Source: Megaustenia siamemsis
Lineage: Eukaryota; Mollusca; Gastropoda; Stylommatophora; Ariophantidae
Assembly: GCA_032433765.1 (NCBI GenBank)
Contig: JAVIAB010000059.1
Location: 56,517,103 to 56,581,102 of the forward strand
Length of the DNA stretch: 64,000 bases
Direction of reading: 5' to 3'
Both the position numbers and the translations under genes were made by a program. The notes under the pieces were generated by a model that saw only the letters and a program-made list of their open reading frames with translations, was not told the origin of the DNA and did not search any database. Shown piece by piece: positions 56,496-64,000 of this stretch. The stretch's first letter is position 1. Every line of letters begins with the position of its first letter.

Positions 56496-56780
56496 GTGAA
56501 TAATATACAGTTGGCTGATTTGTACGCGAAAACCTGTGAAATTACGGCTTATTTAAAGAGCCTCGACCGTGTTCGCGTAGTCGTTATGTGGAAGTGTGAG
56601 TGGCAACGGTTAAAGAAAACAACGCCAGCTATCCAGGTCTTTATAGATGAGAACCTACGTGGTTCTAAACCATCTTTTGCTAAATATAAACCAATCACTG
56701 ATAAAGCCATTATAGATTCAGTTTCAGACGAGTCGTTTTTGGGCTCGTCGAGTGCGACATTCACGTTCCCGACAAGTTAA
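56496..56780 (+). CDS. Right-arm segment: between nonsense codon and T-run frameshift
   Basis: Reads NNIQLADLYAKTCEITAYLK through KAIIDSVSDESF in the same phase as the previous piece. It then leaves frame at the T5 run (T6 in the left arm). Confidence 0.85.
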   Translation: MNNIQLADLYAKTCEITAYLKSLDRVRVVVMWKCEWQRLKKTTPAIQVFIDENLRGSKPSFAKYKPITDKAIIDSVSDESFLGSSSATFTFPTS

Positions 56781-56797
56781 AAGAGTATTTTAGTGAG

Positions 56798-57928
56798 ATG
56801 ACCCCCATCTTTAAAAATGTTGACGTAGGCCTAGATGATATCGGTCCCTTTATGCGGGAGTACGCCACCAAAAACAAACTATTACGTACCCCCAGACGTA
56901 CTCTCGTGGGTAGTTATAGTGGAACAAAGGTTCTGTTGGCCACACCCTTGTTAAAGTGGTATTTAGAGCATGGGCTAGAGGTAACAAAAATTTATCAGGT
57001 GGTAGAGTACCTACCCATTAGTTGTTTTAAGGAGTTTGGGGACAAGGTCACAGAGGCGCGTCGGGCTGGTGATTTAGATCCATGTCAATCTATAGTAAGC
57101 GACACGATGAAGCTCTTAGGAAACTCGGCCTACGGGAAGACCTTGACCAATATGGCGAAACACGTGGACGTCTCCTATGTTAAAGAGGGGGCTGATACAA
57201 CCAAGTTGGTAAATAACCCACGATTTAAAAACATGACATCTATTGGTGAGGACCTGTACGAGGTATCGATGGGCAAAAGAGGTATCATGTGGGATCTTCC
57301 TTCGCAGATTGGTTTTTTCGTCTACCAGTACGCCAAATTGCGGATGTTGGCATTTTATTATGACTTCCTCGATAAGTTTGTAGATAGGTCCAACTTTCAA
57401 CTCTGTGAGATGGATACCGATAGCCTGTACTTGGCCCTCAGCGAGTCATCGTTAGAAGAGGTCGTTAAAACCGATAAGGTAGATGAGTTTTTCTCACAGT
57501 ACGACAAATGGTTCCCTTCAGAGACTTGTGAAGTCCATCGGGCCGATTTCATTCAACACAGGGGCGTAAAGTATGACTGTTCAGATTGTAAGACGAGACA
57601 GTTATACGACAAACGGACTCCGGGTCTGTTCAAGTTGGAATATTCGGGGGATGGGATGATTTCTTTGTGTAGCAAGACCTATTACTGTTTTGGAGATTAT
57701 GCTAAAGTTAGCACCAAGGGTCTTAATAAACGCCATAATAAGTTAGATAAGGATACATTCACAGAGGTCCTAACCAAAAAACAAGCCGGGGGTGGTAAAA
57801 ACATAGGGTTTAAAACATACAAGGGGTCGGTATACACATATACACAACATCGGAACTCACTCTCCTATTTCTACATCAAGCGACAGGTCCATTCTGACAA
57901 CGTGACCACCTCCCCTTTATCCATTTAA
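56798..57928 (+). CDS. Right-arm segment: complete palm and C-terminus
   Basis: 376 codons uninterrupted, where the left arm has three indels. GSYSGTKVLLATPLLKWYL, KLLGNSAYGKT (motif B), EMDTDSLYLALSE (motif C, both Asp present), Cys-containing patch, SKTYYCFG (KxY) and KRQVHSDNVTTSPLSI at the end. The last 16 codons lie in the innermost 183-bp module. Confidence 0.92.
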   Translation: MTPIFKNVDVGLDDIGPFMREYATKNKLLRTPRRTLVGSYSGTKVLLATPLLKWYLEHGLEVTKIYQVVEYLPISCFKEFGDKVTEARRAGDLDPCQSIVSDTMKLLGNSAYGKTLTNMAKHVDVSYVKEGADTTKLVNNPRFKNMTSIGEDLYEVSMGKRGIMWDLPSQIGFFVYQYAKLRMLAFYYDFLDKFVDRSNFQLCEMDTDSLYLALSESSLEEVVKTDKVDEFFSQYDKWFPSETCEVHRADFIQHRGVKYDCSDCKTRQLYDKRTPGLFKLEYSGDGMISLCSKTYYCFGDYAKVSTKGLNKRHNKLDKDTFTEVLTKKQAGGGKNIGFKTYKGSVYTYTQHRNSLSYFYIKRQVHSDNVTTSPLSI

Positions 57929-58254
57929 CACTATCATGTATTACTGATTGTAAATAAACTACTTTGTTTTCTATGTATTAAATATGTGTATAATGTACAT
58001 TAGTTAAAGAATACATTTTTGTCAAAACCATGTGTTATCGATTGTTCAATATATACGAATAAAACAATAAACTTCCATTCTGACGTGACCACCTCCCCTT
58101 TAGCAATTTAACAGTATCATGTATTACTTATTGTAAATAAACTACTTTGTTTTCTATGTATTAAATATGTGTATAATGTACATTAGTTAAAGAATACATT
58201 TTTGTCAAAACCATGTGTTATCGATTGTTCAATATATACGAATAAAACAATAAA
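57889..58254. repeat. 183-bp module x2, right arm
   Basis: Two units 183 bp apart (cgtgaccacctcccctt at 57901 and 58084). They contain the gene stop region and AATAAA signals (near 58058 and 58240). Six units occupy the matching position in the left arm. Confidence 0.95.
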
Positions 58255-58470
58255 TAAATAAATAAACTTGTCACTGTTTTTTATTGCCTGAGAGTATAAA
58301 GAAAGAATAGATTTATGAAAGTTACGGAACCATTGAAAGTACAAAGAATGTGAAAGTTATGATACCACCACCGACCCTTCACCACCGCCGCGGGAGGTCA
58401 CCACAACACCACCACCACCGCCACGAGAGGTCAACGAGAGGTCACCACGACCGGAACAAAAAATGGGCGG

Positions 58471-58545
58471 GTAGACTCTCATATAAGGAAAAACGGTAGA
58501 CTCTCATATAAGGAAAAACGGTAGACTCTCATATAAGGAAAAACG
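58471..58545. repeat. 25-bp subterminal repeat x3, right arm
   Basis: gtagactctcatataaggaa plus aaacg at 58471, 58496 and 58521. Inverse of 47315-47389. Confidence 0.93.
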
Positions 58546-58647
58546 GCACCAAAAATTGTGCCTCGATCTGCGTGTAGACTATTTATATAAGGATTTATGT
58601 GCCTTCAAAGGCACATTTACGCATCCTAAATGCCAATCTATACTACT
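58546..58647 (-). repeat. Outer terminus, right arm
   Basis: Inverted counterpart of 47214-47314. It includes a perfect 9-bp stem hairpin (atgtgcctt, ca, aaggcacat) and ends CTATACTACT at the TSD. Confidence 0.82.
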
Positions 58648-58653
58648 GATGCT
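58648..58653 (+). repeat. TSD of palindromic element, right (GATGCT)
   Basis: Exact match to 47208-47213. Confidence 0.85.
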
Positions 58654-58749
58654 GCTGTGATGACGATAATGGTCCATGTTCCAATGGGTTGCCACGAATC
58701 GCTTGTCCTTAGGTCCAGAAATATGATATAGCCCTTTGTAATGATCTTC
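58654..58749. repeat. 88-bp dispersed repeat, copy 2
   Basis: Inverted homologue of 43769-43856 (gcttgtccttag core). It is the host target immediately right of the palindromic element. Confidence 0.82.
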
Positions 58750-58789
58750 TTATTTTCCCGCGTTCCGCTGGAGATTTTTACAAATCTTT

Positions 58790-59036
58790 ATTATCTAAAA
58801 GAAACAATCAACATTTTTCGGGCACATCATGAGAAGAGGAAAGTTGGAATACTTGGTTACAACTGGCAAAATAAAAGAGAGATCGCGGACGACAAAGAGA
58901 GAAAATACTGGATAGCTTGGTGTCATGGCATGGAAAACAGTCAACAACAGAACTGAAACGATGCACTGTAGATAGAAGATTGTGGAAGGACATGATCGTC
59001 AACGCCAACCGGTAAGGCACATGATGATGATGATAT
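58790..59036 (+). mobile_element. LINE-e 3' fragment
   Basis: Plus-strand wording matches LINE-e at 4280-4530 in reverse: gcacatcatgagaagaggaa, ggatagcttggtgtcatggc, gattgtggaaggacatgatc, then an ATG-triplet tail at 59022. Frames are broken (58741-58956 is only partly LINE-derived). Confidence 0.85.
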
Positions 59037-59107
59037 TTAAAAGGTACTGGAGCTACGTCATCTGTATCAACATACCCAACGCTGGACTTTTCTCCATGCA
59101 CATTCAT

Positions 59108-59300
59108 TCATTGAGTGCCGTCTCCGCATCGAAGGTAGGCTACCATGGTGCGCCATTCCACTCTGTCTCTTACTTTGATGGTGCAGATTGTCATAGGTTG
59201 ACTTGTCCATCTTTTGATGTTACTCGTCCATGTTAGTCTTGGTCTGCCTCTGCCTCTTTTACCTTGTATTTTCTCTTCCAATATTACTTTTATTAGGCTC
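59108..59300 (-). mobile_element. LINE-b 3' terminal fragment
   Basis: A second, separate LINE-b 3' end (RPRLTWTSNIKRW, KVRDRVEWRTMVAYLRCGDG in frame 59108-59413) placed directly against the longer LINE-b copy that begins at 59301. Confidence 0.85.
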
Positions 59301-60428
59301 CTCATCATCAGCATTGAGTGTCTTCTCCGCAACGAAGGTTGGCTACCATGGATCGCCATTCTACTCTGTTTCTTGCTTTGATGGTGCACTTTGTCATAGA
59401 TTGACTTGTCCATTTTTTCATGTCACTCGTTCATGTTAGTCTTGGTCTGCCTCTGCCTCTTTTACCTTCTATTTTCCCTTCCAATATTACTTTTATTAGG
59501 CTGTTGTGTCTTTTAACATGACCCAAAAATTTCATTTGTCTTGTTCCAATTGTGTTTAGTAGTTCTCTTTTCATTTTTAGTTGTTTTAAAACTTCATCTT
59601 TTGTTTTCTTTTCTTTCCATCCAATTCTACCTATTCTTCTTTAAATCCACATTCCAAATGCTTCAATTTTCTGTTCTGTTTTCTTGTCTAATGTCCATGT
59701 TTCTGCACTATACAGGAATATTGAGAAGATGTAACATTTTGCTATTCTTAGTTTAGCCCGTGTGTTATTTTTTTTTAATGTTAGTATATTTTTCATGGCA
59801 TTGAAATTACTTTTTGTCATACCTATTCTATTCTTTATTTCAATTTTATATTTTCCATCGTTGGTTATAGTATGTCCCAGGTAGTTGTAGCTCTGAACTG
59901 TCTCTAGATGTAATCCTTCAACTTTGATATTTAATTGTAGGTTTTGAGAATTTTCTTTGTTTGTGGTCATAGTTTTAGTCTTTTTTGATATTCATATCTA
60001 GTCCATATATTTTGCTTGCCATGTTTATTTCATTAAGTAATTATTGTAAATCTTTACGATTTTCTACTAGTAGTACAGTATCAGCAGCATATCTTAGGTT
60101 ATTGATTATCTTTCCATTAATGTTTAGGCCTGGCTTCTCTGTGATGTTTTTAAAGATTTGCTCAGTGTATAGATTGAACAAGCTTGGTGATAGGATACAT
60201 CCTTGTCTTACTCCTCGTTTTATATCAATGGATGTAGAGTTTTCTTTGTTATATTTTATTATTGCTGTTTGCTCCCAGTACAAATTACATATCAGTCGTG
60301 TGTCTGTATCGTCCAGATTTATATATTTTAGGCATTCTATAAGTTGATTATTGTGTATTCTATCACAAGCGTTGGTGTAGTCTATGAAGCAGGCATATAT
60401 TTGTTTGTTTACTTCTATGTATTTTTCA
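59301..60428 (-). mobile_element. LINE-b copy, 3' part (interrupted by nested LINE)
   Basis: The minus strand reads the C-terminus at 59330-59480, FLYSAETWTLDKKTEQ (59700), YNYLGHTITNDGKYK (59870), LRYAADTVLL (motif C, YADD changed to YAAD), KRGVRQGCILSPSLFNLY (motif B) and YACFIDYTNACDRI (motif A). It is then cut at 60428 by an inserted LINE and resumes at 61530. The catalytic lesion and frameshifts make it inactive. Confidence 0.92.
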
Positions 60429-61471
60429 TTCGCACTAGACCAGATGGCTCACTGTTCAACCTAGCACGACTAAGAGCAAAAACCAAAACAAATGTTGCCC
60501 TACTTAAAGAATTTTTATTTGCTGACGATGCAGCCCTAGTCGCTCATAGTGAGGCCATCCTACAGTCGCTGATCAACAACCTGGATAAAGCATGCGACCT
60601 TTTTTCACTGTCAATTAATGTTCAGAAGACAGTAATACTAAATCAAGGTGACTTCAAACCTATATCTATTACTCTAAAAGACTGCCCACTAGAATCAGTA
60701 CAGAAATTTACATATCTTGGATCCACAGTTACGCAAACCATCTCTCTTGATGAAGAAATAAACTGTCGAATTGGTAAGGCAGCTACGACCTTCGGCAAAC
60801 TCACAAAAAGGGCATGGAACAACACGAAACTAACTCAAAAGACTAAACTCTTAATATATCAAACTTGTGTGCTTAGCACACTACTATATGGATCCGAAAC
60901 CTGGACAACATACTCAAACCAGGAAAAAAGACTAAATGTCTTCCACATGCGATGTCTCCGCAAAATAATGCACATCAAATGGCAGGACAAAATAACCAAC
61001 TTAACTGTCCTGCAACGTGCTAAGACCCTAACAATCATGTCGATGCTCAGAAGTCGAAGGCTAAGATGGCTGGGGCATGTCCAACTGATGGAAGAAAAAC
61101 GCATTCCTAGGCAAATACTATATGGCGAGCTAAAACACGGAAAACGACAAATCGGCAGACCTAAACTACGATATAGAGATATCTGCAAATCATCTCTGAA
61201 AGACTTCTCCATCTGTGAAAACGACTGGCAACATCTGGCAAGTGATCGCACATCATGGAGAGCACGTATAAGGAACGGTATAACAACATTTGAGACTGTT
61301 CTAAGACAGGACTTAGAAGAGAAGAGACTCATGAAAAAGGATGGTAAACCCTGTGGACCAGCGAGCCTGACCTGTTCATTATGTGACCGCGTGTGTTTGT
61401 CAAACATTGGTAGAATTAGCCACGAGAGAAGCTGTTCGGCAAAAACAATACCTAAAAAAAATACGCAATAG
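60344..61471 (+). CDS. LINE reverse transcriptase, C-terminal half
   Basis: 375-codon frame; only codons from 60429 onward belong to the LINE (the ATG is in the antisense host LINE). LLKEFLFADDAALVAHS is RT motif C with both catalytic Asp residues (FADD form). Then comes SINVQKTVILNQG, KFTYLGSTVTQ, LLYGSETWTTYSNQEKRLN, the basic GKRQIGRPKLRYRDICK block, and a C-terminal zinc-finger-like CSLCDRVCLSNIGRISHERSC (CxxC...H....C). The endonuclease and RT motifs A and B are missing through 5' truncation. No frameshift or stop in over 340 codons suggests a recent insertion. Confidence 0.93.
   Translation: MIIVYSITSVGVVYEAGIYLFVYFYVFFIRTRPDGSLFNLARLRAKTKTNVALLKEFLFADDAALVAHSEAILQSLINNLDKACDLFSLSINVQKTVILNQGDFKPISITLKDCPLESVQKFTYLGSTVTQTISLDEEINCRIGKAATTFGKLTKRAWNNTKLTQKTKLLIYQTCVLSTLLYGSETWTTYSNQEKRLNVFHMRCLRKIMHIKWQDKITNLTVLQRAKTLTIMSMLRSRRLRWLGHVQLMEEKRIPRQILYGELKHGKRQIGRPKLRYRDICKSSLKDFSICENDWQHLASDRTSWRARIRNGITTFETVLRQDLEEKRLMKKDGKPCGPASLTCSLCDRVCLSNIGRISHERSCSAKTIPKKNTQ
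60416..60428 (+). repeat. TSD of nested LINE, left (TATGTATTTTTCA)
   Basis: Exact 13-bp match to 61517-61529. The host LINE-b reading frame is restored across the site when one copy and the insert are ignored. Confidence 0.95.
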
Positions 61472-61516
61472 CCTCCACTAGACCGTCTGACAAGACAAAA
61501 AGGGCCATATATAATA
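60429..61516 (+). mobile_element. Young 5'-truncated LINE nested in LINE-b
   Basis: About 1.09 kb inserted in the opposite orientation to its host, bracketed by an exact 13-bp TSD. It encodes the C-terminal half of a reverse transcriptase in one open frame. It ends soon after the stop in an AT-rich tail (catatataata). 5' truncation is typical of target-primed reverse transcription. Confidence 0.95.
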
Positions 61517-61529
61517 TATGTATTTTTCA
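61517..61529 (+). repeat. TSD of nested LINE, right (TATGTATTTTTCA)
   Basis: Exact 13-bp match to 60416-60428. Confidence 0.95.
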
Positions 61530-62650
61530 ATAAATGTTCTCATGCTAAATATGGCTTCTTTTGTGCCACTGTTTTTCCTGAACCCAAATTGCTGCTCATC
61601 TAATTCAGTATTGATTTTATTCTGAATCCTTGCCCTGTATAACTTTTAGTAAAATGTGTGTTACCTGGCTCATTAGGCTTATTGTTCTAAAATCGTTGCA
61701 TTCAAATGCACCATTCTTTTTAGTCAATGCAATGAAAGTTGATGTTTTTAGTTCATTTGGTATGCATCCTGTATGGTACATGTCATTGCATATGTCTGTG
61801 ATCACTTCGATGCCAACCAAAATCTTCTAGAGCCTGTATCAGCTCTATCTGTTTATTGTCACGTCCTGGTGCTTTTCCCTTTTTCATTGTTTTTATAGCT
61901 TTTTCTACTTCATATTTCATGATTTTATAGCTGGATGTACATTTTATAAATGGTTTTTTGTCCCTTTCGTCGTGAAATAATTCTGTTATACATTCCTGTC
62001 ATCTATCGATTATATCTTTGTTGCCTGTTAGCATTCTTCCCTCTTTGTTTGCAATACATCCGCTTCCTGCCCCTTTTTTTGTTTTGATTAGTCATTCTCT
62101 TTATTTCTGCCTGCATCCCTCTTAAATTTTTTTTACTTTCCATAGTTTCGACTTCTAGACATCTTTTGTTGAGTCAGTCTTCTTTTGCCTTTTTGCACAT
62201 TTTGCGTATTTCATTATCAATTTCCTTTTATCTGGCAGTGTTCTTCGCTTGTCTTCTTTCTTCCATTTTTTCTAAGATGTTGTCAGTTATCCATTTTTGT
62301 TTTTTGTTATTTTCCTTTTTGGGTAAGGTGTCACAAGATTTAAGTATGCTGTTTTTTTATACATTGTCATTTGGTTGTGACTTTTTCTTCAGGATTTTCT
62401 CATCTGTACTGCTCAATCCCTTCTTCTAGCAGCCTCTGATATGTGTTCTTTACTTGTACAGTATAAGTTTCTTAAACATCGTTCTGGTTTAACGCTGTTA
62501 TATCTATTGGTATTGCTGAATTAGTCTTTTGTTTGTTTCTCTTTAATTTGATTCATTTTAATCATTACAGATATTTGTGGTTTGAATTAAAATCTTCTCC
62601 TGGATAGGTTTTGGTTTTCTTAACACTGTTCCGGAATCTGACTTTTATCA
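61530..62650 (-). mobile_element. LINE-b copy, 5' part (continuation)
   Basis: The minus strand continues upstream of motif A: FGFRKNSGTKEAIF-type block at 61560-61610 (broken frame), CNDFRTISLMSQVTHILLKV and IPNELKTSTFIALTKKNGAF (frame 61617-61820, the N-terminal RT blocks), then KGKAPGRDN near 61860. Farther upstream (to about 62650) only decayed connector sequence is seen and no endonuclease domain. Together with 59301-60428 this was a copy of at least 2.2 kb. Confidence 0.88.
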
Positions 62651-62765
62651 TTACTCCATGCATATACCCATCATTATTTGATATTTGGCAGGGCTCACTC
62701 GCATTCCAGTCTCTTCCTCATATTAACAGATTTCTGAACAGCCGCTGCTGTACCCGGACAGTAAA

Positions 62766-63024
62766 AAGTAAACAAAGTAAAGAGCCCCCGCCACGCCAAG
62801 TTGCGTATAGGGAATACGGTGTTAGTGACCATAATTTTTACAGACCTTCGGCACATTATTTTTGGGGTAATGTGGTCGGTATTACGCACGTGAGGCTTTA
62901 TCTTCACCTTTAATCCGATACCAATTAAAGGCTGGGTGAACCTGGAAGCCGTCGATCAGGATCGAACCCCAGCGCCTTCCCTTTGTAGTCCAGTTCAGTA
63001 ACCACTGAGCTGTCGCGGCTCCCT
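62766..63024 (-). mobile_element. SINE-1, full-length copy
   Basis: Minus strand: GGGAGCCGCGACAGCTCAGT, A box, GGTTCGATCC B box, body and tail as in the 6684 copy. Flanks ctgtacccggacagt and ctgcactcgggcagt fit a diverged TSD. Confidence 0.85.
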
Positions 63025-63410
63025 GCACTCGGGCAGTGTCTTTTACTAAATTACTCTCGTTTCTGAATTCAGAGGAAAATTTTGGAATAGCCATTGTACG
63101 GTATGGTATGGTATTCGTACAACATACATTAATACACATATCTTTTTTTTTTTTTTATTTTAGTGGACAATCTTTGAATTGTTTTTAATGTACCCGGACA
63201 GTGTCCATAACACCATCAATTTCTTTTCAGATTTTAAAAGCAAGATTCTGAGCGTTCCTGAGCACAAAGAAAGTCAATTCTCTAACGCCGTCAGCGTTTC
63301 CATGTTACCTATTTGTGAGACGATACCGTCTGACACGTTATAAATCAGTAACTCTGGGCCCCTAAAGAATCAAGGAAGAAGGCCATCTTCCCACAACTGC
63401 TTGTCTTAAA
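63025..63410. other. Unassigned stretch
   Basis: No gene recognised. A T run lies at 63144-63156 and a second copy of tgtacccggacagtgtc at 63190. Confidence 0.4.
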
Positions 63411-63417
63411 CTAAAAT

Positions 63418-63975
63418 TGATGTTATAGCCGTAACCATTAACGTTTAATCGTAACCATATACGTTTTAGTCATAACCATAGACGTTTTAGCCAAAACTAT
63501 AGACGTTTCAGCCATAATCATTGTCGTTTTCGCCGTAACCATTGACGTTTTAGCCATAGCCGTTGACGTTCTTGCAAAAGCCATAGATGTTTTAGCCATA
63601 ACCATAAACGTTTTAGCAGTAACTGTTGACGTTTTAACAGTAACCATTGACGTTTTAGAAATAACTATAGACGTTTTAGCCGCATCCATTGAAGTTAGAG
63701 ACTTTTAGCCGTAGCCATTGTCGTTTTAGAAATAACCACAGACGTTTTAGCCATGACCATAAACGTTTTAGCCGTAGCCATTGACGTTTTAGCCATAACC
63801 ATTGACGCTTTAGTCATAACTATAGACGTTTTAGCTATAACCATTGATGTTTTACCCATAAACTTAGACGCTGTGGCCATAACCATAGACGTTGTAGGTG
63901 TAACTATTGGCGTTTTAGCCGTAGCCATAAACGTTTTAGCCGTAGCCATTGACGTTTTAGCCATGATGACATTAT
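63418..63975. repeat. 21-bp satellite, about 26 units
   Basis: Degenerate 21-bp units (gacgttttagccataaccat plus t). The period keeps frames open on both strands (Ala-Lys-Thr-Ser-Met and Ile-Asp-Val-Leu strings), which are artefacts. One irregular unit lies near 63690-63710. Confidence 0.95.
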
Positions 63976-64000
63976 GCTGCAGCTTCTACTGACAATCCAA

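Larger units (their letters stand above)
53557..57928 (+). pseudogene. Protein-primed family B DNA polymerase, right copy (disrupted)
   Basis: 4372 nt from ATG 53557 to TAA 57926-57928. Correcting for the two shared and one private single-base indels, the span is 1457 codons including the stop, which supports the reading. Order: two C2H2 fingers; OTU-like Cys box (C307); C2H2-like finger; Exo I FDMECYF (about 54986); acidic insert; Exo II GFNSGKYDIN (55331); Exo III WYNNKDV (about 55870); motif A YDANALY (about 56172); nuclease-like block (about 56395-56470); motif B KLLGNSAYGKT (57109); motif C EMDTDSLYL (57404); KxY (57671). Lesions: shared extra base in CCC 54680-54682 and in A7 55777-55783; private TGA at 56481-56483 (Arg in the left arm, a CpG-to-TpG change); private T loss at 56736-56740. 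All catalytic residues I can check are present. It is longer than I would expect for a Polinton polymerase. Confidence 0.94.
47214..58647. mobile_element. Palindromic Polinton-like element, 11434 bp
   Basis: The left terminus reads AGTAGTATAGATTGGCATTT and the right terminus is its reverse complement. Both are followed outward by GATGCT. The left arm (47214 to about 53205) and right arm (about 53380 to 58647) are inverted copies differing by roughly 1-2% in coding parts. Their lengths differ almost only by four extra 183-bp modules on the left. Each arm holds, from outside in: terminal segment with an imperfect hairpin, three 25-bp repeats, a GT/GC-rich block, 183-bp modules, and the polymerase gene reading outward from the centre. 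AG...CT ends, a 6-bp TSD and a protein-primed DNA polymerase are Polinton/Maverick features. I find no retroviral-type integrase, packaging ATPase, protease or capsid gene. It may be a fold-back derivative of a larger element, or a polymerase-only transposon mobilised in trans. Confidence 0.9.

Noticed and set aside
47214..58647. Fold-back (hairpin) read or assembly artefact as the cause of the palindrome
   Set aside because: The arms differ by substitutions, module copy number (6 versus 2) and private lesions. Different host sequence lies outside each end with a matching 6-bp TSD. It remains possible that some homopolymer differences are errors.
47214..58647. Ordinary complete Polinton or endogenous virus
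   Set aside because: Both arms are accounted for by the polymerase and repeats. No room or sequence remains for integrase, packaging ATPase, protease or capsid genes.

Overview
The window is repeat-dominated DNA of a metazoan, probably a marine invertebrate such as a mollusc. I infer this from the density of non-LTR retrotransposon (LINE) fragments, tRNA-derived SINEs, long micro- and minisatellites and a Polinton-type DNA element; species cannot be fixed from sequence alone. I see no convincing host protein-coding gene, no rRNA and no free-standing tRNA gene. Most long open frames are shadows of tandem arrays whose period (21, 42, 66, 69 bp) is a multiple of three.

The centrepiece is 47214-58647, an 11434-bp insertion. 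It is bounded by a 6-bp direct repeat (GATGCT at 47208-47213 and 58648-58653) and has termini 5'-AG...CT-3', the hallmark of Polinton/Maverick elements. It is not a normal Polinton. It is one giant inverted repeat: two head-to-head copies of a protein-primed family B DNA polymerase gene (about 1456 codons in concept, N-terminal C2H2 fingers, OTU-like Cys box, exonuclease and polymerase motifs). The copies diverge from a 527-bp centre and nothing else is encoded (no integrase, ATPase, protease or capsid seen). Each copy carries frameshifts. Two are shared by both arms and six are private, so the ancestor was apparently already broken, or those sites are read by slippage, before or while the palindrome formed.

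The rest is layered retrotransposons. LINE families (names are mine): LINE-a (3' end in GCTCGAAAGG.CAATAGATAG, then GATA/GACA arrays), LINE-b, -d and -e (3' ends in short ATG-triplet tails), LINE-f (C-terminal RNase H-type region, AG tail), and LINE-g and -h. Several insertions are dated by nesting with target-site duplications (TSDs): a 1.09-kb LINE inside LINE-b at 60416-61529; LINE-a inside LINE-b at about 30218-30613; a second LINE-b beside it (30948-31825); and a LINE-b stub whose tail grew into a 270-bp GAT array (18120-18534). SINE-1 occurs at 6684, 16240, 38463, 44895, 46886 and 62766; SINE-2 at 3777; SINE-3 at 25620, 38080 and 41060.

Layout: 0-6 kb TTTC array, LINE-d/-a, 32-bp and 31-bp satellites split by SINE-2 and LINE-e; 6-10 kb SINE-1, LINE-d, LINE-f with CT array; 10-15 kb minisatellites (42, 62, 59 bp); 15-25 kb LINE-b/-a/-g, GAT array, 42-bp and 69-bp arrays; 27-29.6 kb 21-bp array; 29.7-33 kb nested LINEs and a 77-bp array; 35-37.1 kb polypyrimidine array; 38.5-39.2 kb SINE-1 with an internal 42-bp expansion; 42.5-43.8 kb CTAT array; 45-47.2 kb 22-bp array with higher-order repeats; 47.2-58.6 kb palindromic polymerase element; 58.7-63 kb LINE-e, LINE-b with nested LINE, SINE-1; 63.4-64 kb 21-bp array.
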